A DNA stretch of 64,000 bases, from assembly GCA_964487555.1 (NCBI GenBank), contig CAZART010000012.1, forward strand, positions 1-64,000. Direction: 5' to 3'. This DNA comes from CAZART01 sp964487555 (GTDB lineage Bacteria; Bacteroidota; Rhodothermia; Rhodothermales; VXPQ01). A program made the translations under genes and the position numbers. The notes under the pieces were generated by a model, which did no database searches, was not told the DNA's origin, and worked only from the letters and a program-made list of their open reading frames with translations. This document shows positions 61,251-64,000 of this stretch, piece by piece (position 1 is the first letter of the stretch; every line of letters begins with the position of its first letter).

Positions 61251-62252
61251 CTACGAATCGTCTCCGAGCCACTTCTCGAGATCGGGATGGAGCAATTCCT
61301 GGATGTCCGGACTATCGACATTGTCGGGAGTGACCAGCACGGATCGAGTATCGATCTGCGGCTCCACGTGCTCGCCGCGAACGACCGCGGCGGCCGTTCT
61401 TACCCCCTCATAGCCCATGCTGAACGGATCCTGAACGACCAGGGCGTCGATCGTGCCGGCGCGCATGGCATCCAAAAGCGTGTCGTTCACGTCGAAGCCG
61501 ACGAACTTGATGTCCCCGGTCCGCCCGGAGGTCTCGAGGGCCCGAAGCATTCCGCGGGTCGACGATTCATTGGGGGTGAAAATCGCGTCGACCTCCGAGA
61601 ACCGGTTCAGGATGTTCTGCGAGACCTGGAGGGCCCTCTCCATCGTGGCGCCGGCATACATGTTGTCCACCAGCAGCTCCGCATTCGGGGCATGCTCGTT
61701 CAACGCATCGATGAATCCCTGCTCACGTGCCGTCGTGCTGGCGGAGCCCTCCTGATAACGGAGCATCACGACATTGCCTTCGCCGCCGATCAGCTCTGCG
61801 AGACGCTCGCCGGCCATTCGGCCTCCTTCGTAATTGTCTGTGGCGATGAAACTGGTGTGCGCATCCGAATCCAGTCCCGAGTCGATGATGATGACCGGGA
61901 TGCCTCGGCCCGCCGCCGTTCCGACGGGTCCCACAAGACTGCGGGAGTCCAGTGGCGCAAGCACGATGGCGTCTATGCCGCGGCTGATGAAGTTCTGGAC
62001 GACCTGAATCTGCATCTGGCGGTCGTCTTCCTTCTGCGGCCCCTGCCAGATCACGTCAACACCCAGTTCCTGCGATGCCTTCTCGGCGCCCGCATGGATG
62101 GATTTCCAGAATTCATGCGTGGTGCCCTTCGGTATGACGGCAATCTGGAGCTTATCGCCCGCAGGATCTTCGGAGGAAGAGCCGCAGGCCGAGATAAGAA
62201 GAAGGAGTACGACGAGCGTCGTGAGCCGTACCCAACGGCGAGTCGTAGACAT
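61251..62252 (-). CDS. Sugar ABC transporter substrate-binding lipoprotein (RbsB-like)
   Basis: The 333-residue precursor has a lipoprotein signal (LTTLVVLLLLISACGSS, lipobox ISAC) and a Peripla_BP_4 fold: LQIAVIPKGTTHEFWKSIHA, SRGIDAIVLAPLDSRSLVGP, IPVIIIDSGLDSDAHTSFIA, FTPNESSTRGMLRALE, and FVGFDVNDTLLDAMRAGTID. The lipid anchor rather than a free periplasmic form is common in Bacteroidota-like cells. The ligand is a sugar or sugar-like molecule but cannot be specified. ATG 62252 is the only start placed before the signal peptide. It heads the transporter operon. Confidence 0.93.
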   Translation of the reverse strand: MSTTRRWVRLTTLVVLLLLISACGSSSEDPAGDKLQIAVIPKGTTHEFWKSIHAGAEKASQELGVDVIWQGPQKEDDRQMQIQVVQNFISRGIDAIVLAPLDSRSLVGPVGTAAGRGIPVIIIDSGLDSDAHTSFIATDNYEGGRMAGERLAELIGGEGNVVMLRYQEGSASTTAREQGFIDALNEHAPNAELLVDNMYAGATMERALQVSQNILNRFSEVDAIFTPNESSTRGMLRALETSGRTGDIKFVGFDVNDTLLDAMRAGTIDALVVQDPFSMGYEGVRTAAAVVRGEHVEPQIDTRSVLVTPDNVDSPDIQELLHPDLEKWLGDDS

Positions 62253-62367
62253 TATGCAGCCTTGAAGATTGGTATGAAGAGAGTCCGGGGAATCCGTTTT
62301 GCGCGCATAAGCTGCGCTTCGCGGACCCGCGGAAGATACGAGAGAGAGACCGTCAATTGACAGAGGT

Positions 62368-63558
62368 CTACTCGCCCGACTCCGAGGCGGCCATGGCAAA
62401 CGAGTAGATCTTTCCGTCGAAGGCGAGTACGTACAACTCACCCTCCCGATCCACGCCGAACGACGAGATGTTCAGACTCGTGTCGAAGAGCTCCGTGCCG
62501 TCGGCTGCCGATCCGTCGACGTCCAGCGTCCAGATCCGGCCGCTCACGTAATCCGCGTAAACGTATTTTCCCGCCAGCGCTGGCACGTCCGATCCCCGAT
62601 ACACGAAACCCCCGGTAACCGAGTTGCCCTGCCCGTGTCCGTACTCGGCGACAGGTTCCTCGAGGCCTTCCCGGTCGCATCCGCTGGACGGCTCGAAGCA
62701 GTGAAACCCTTCCATGACGTTCCATCCGTAGTTGGCGCCCTTGTCGATGACGTCAATTTCCTCGTACGCGTTTTGCCCGACGTCCGCGGCCCACAGTCGT
62801 CCGGTCGCCGCATCGAAACTAATGCGCCAGGGATTCCGAAGGCCGTACGCGAAAATCTCCTCCCGGTACCCATTCGCGTTGCCGACAAACGGATTGTCCG
62901 GGGGGATGGCGTAGCCGAAACCATTCGAACCGGCATCCACGTCGATGCGCAGAATCGAGCCGAGCAACGTCGACGGATCCTGTCCATTATTCCGCGGATC
63001 TCCACCGCTTCCGCCGTCTCCCAGCGTGACGTAAAGGTATCCGTCCGGCCCGAAGACGATCTGACCCGCATTGTGATTGCCGAAGGGCTGCGCCACCTCA
63101 AGCACGACCTCCTCGCTGTCTTTTTGGGCACGGAGCGGATCCGACGGATCGACCTGATAGCGCGCGACGACGGTCCGACGCGGATCCGAGGCCGTGTAAT
63201 CGACGAAGAAGGTGCCGTTTTCGGCATAGGCGGGGTGGAAGGCGAGCCCGAGAAGTCCCTCCTCATTGCCGGCGTCCCGCACCCGGTCCCGAATGTCCAG
63301 AAAGACCGTAGCCTCGGCTGCGTCGCGGCGATTCTCAAACACGCGAATCGTGCCGGGCTGTTCGACGACGAAGAGCCTGTCGATGTCATCCTCCGGCGCC
63401 TGGAAGTCTACCGGACGGTTGAAACTCAGGTTGGGAAAAGCTACCGCGAGTTCCACGACGCCATCCCCGATCTCTTCCTGGAGGGGCGACTGTGCACACG
63501 TCGCCGCACTCAGAAATGTGAGGACGAGAAAAAACACGAGAATAAGTTTTTGCGCCAC
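62368..63558 (-). CDS. PQQ-dependent sugar dehydrogenase (GSDH/sorbosone dehydrogenase family)
   Basis: This exported six-bladed beta-propeller of 396 residues oxidises aldoses. GTG 63558 is the likely start because GGAGG lies 6 bp upstream and the signal peptide (AQKLILVFFLVLTFLSAATC) follows directly; the TTG at 63585 is less likely. The core includes RLFVVEQPGTIRVFENR, EEGLLGLAFHPAYAENGTFF, GNHNAGQIVFGPDGYLYVTL with the active-site histidine, GDGGSGGDPRNNGQDPSTLL, YGLRNPWRISFD and WAADVGQNAYEEIDVI. It is adjacent to the sugar transporter operon (115 bp upstream of the binding-protein start), which suggests a shared role in sugar use. PQQ synthesis genes are not in the window. Confidence 0.92.
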   Translation of the reverse strand: MAQKLILVFFLVLTFLSAATCAQSPLQEEIGDGVVELAVAFPNLSFNRPVDFQAPEDDIDRLFVVEQPGTIRVFENRRDAAEATVFLDIRDRVRDAGNEEGLLGLAFHPAYAENGTFFVDYTASDPRRTVVARYQVDPSDPLRAQKDSEEVVLEVAQPFGNHNAGQIVFGPDGYLYVTLGDGGSGGDPRNNGQDPSTLLGSILRIDVDAGSNGFGYAIPPDNPFVGNANGYREEIFAYGLRNPWRISFDAATGRLWAADVGQNAYEEIDVIDKGANYGWNVMEGFHCFEPSSGCDREGLEEPVAEYGHGQGNSVTGGFVYRGSDVPALAGKYVYADYVSGRIWTLDVDGSAADGTELFDTSLNISSFGVDREGELYVLAFDGKIYSFAMAASESGE

Positions 63559-63692
63559 AGCGGCCTCCTGCTGGTCAATTTGCAAGCCTTGTGGACGTAC
63601 GTGCGTCGACGGATGCGTGATCCCAACTCCTAGTCCGCCCCCATGAGGTCGTGCGCGAGGTCACCGCTCGTAAGTGCGGTAATTATTTCTGC

Positions 63693-63772
63693 TCGGTGAT
63701 ATGAATTGAGCATTTCTAAGGCCCGTCTTTCCGCTTTGTCGGGAAGCCGACACGACCTGTCCATATCACCGA
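63693..63772. promoter_or_regulatory. Long-spaced 11-bp inverted repeat upstream of the Wzz-like gene
   Basis: TCGGTGATATG (63693-63703) and CATATCACCGA (63762-63772) are perfect reverse complements, 58 bp apart, in the intergenic region between the sugar dehydrogenase and the Wzz-like gene. They could be two binding sites for one regulator, or the base of a long stem. No other feature is visible in the 63559-63812 spacer. Confidence 0.5.
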
Positions 63773-63812
63773 CCACCAGGACGGTTCGCTCCCAGTAAAC
63801 AGACGCAGGGTC

Positions 63813-64000
63813 ATGATCAGGAGATTCGGGATCCTACCGCCGGCCGGTCGCGCCGGCTATAATCACCGATCGATATCTCCGATCGATTCTTTTCCCGTCG
63901 GAGGGCGGCCTGATGCCAGGAAGCACCTCGAAACAGCGTATGAAGTTTTTCGACGCCAGAAGTGGCTCATCCTTCTTGTCTTTGCCGGGACAATCGGTGG
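63813..64000 (+). CDS. Wzz-like chain-length determinant or polysaccharide co-polymerase (partial, N-terminus only)
   Basis: From ATG 63813 an open frame runs to the window edge (62 codons). The first 40 residues are polar (MIRRFGILPPAGRAGYNHRS), then ARKHLETAYEVFRRQKWLIL and LLVFAGTIGG start a membrane segment. The RRQKWLILLVF pattern directly before the first membrane helix is typical of Wzz/ExoP-type proteins that control polysaccharide chain length, sometimes fused to a tyrosine kinase. Only the start is visible, so this is a tentative call. A short purine-rich GCAGGG sits before the ATG. Confidence 0.5.
   Translation, partial: MIRRFGILPPAGRAGYNHRSISPIDSFPVGGRPDARKHLETAYEVFRRQKWLILLVFAGTIG

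Overview
The window reads as a GC-rich chromosomal scaffold from a bacterium of the Bacteroidota/Rhodothermota group. The indications are a menaquinone operon, YfhO, TIGR02757, DUF4105 and YbbR-type proteins, sparse strong Shine-Dalgarno sites, and a complete type IV pilus-like locus, which is more typical of Rhodothermota-like lineages than of classical Bacteroidetes. This placement is an inference from gene content; no marker gene settles it. Five runs of exactly 100 N mark unresolved assembly gaps, and each lies in or beside a repeat or a paralogous gene. I found no rRNA, tRNA, CRISPR array, insertion sequence or prophage.

Layout. 1-5.9 kb: menaquinone genes on the minus strand, transcribed menF-menD-menH-menB-menA, broken up by GATCCTCGA-type arrays; menA runs off the left edge. 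5.9-8.4 kb: a histidine phosphatase, a membrane protein and a CBS-pair protein, ending in a 62-bp minisatellite. 8.4-20.6 kb: a long minus-strand block (gatC, yfhO-like, two glycosyltransferases, wecB, pyruvyl transferase, flippase, two microcompartment shell proteins, YbbR, DMT transporter), which looks like surface-polysaccharide synthesis with an unexpected shell-protein pair. 20.7-24.9 kb: plsC, a TIM-barrel epimerase, an M28-fold protein with degenerate metal ligands and a lone membrane protein.

24.9-42.5 kb holds the most interesting region: a single-direction type IV pilus-like locus. In transcription order it has two short pilin-like proteins, pilC, pilB, two duplicated modules of minor pilin-like proteins (3 genes, then 4), pilT, a PilM-PilN fusion, a PilO-PilP fusion and a secretin. 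The pilin-like proteins lack ordinary leader peptides and the usual Glu5. A sigma-54-like promoter sits upstream of the first pilin gene. No prepilin peptidase is in the window.

43.2-64 kb is mostly housekeeping: DUF4342, a PLP dehydratase, TIGR02757, a flavin reductase, hrcA-grpE-dnaJ (with a palindrome over the predicted promoter), sppA, gpmI, an nth with an extra C-terminal cysteine module, DUF4105 and DUF4382 proteins, a sugar ABC transporter (permease, ATPase, binding lipoprotein), a PQQ-type sugar dehydrogenase, and the start of a Wzz-like gene at the right edge.

A recurring theme is short tandem arrays placed at 3' ends of genes. In three cases the repeat units are copies of the last coding bases of the neighbouring gene, with the stop-codon position included.
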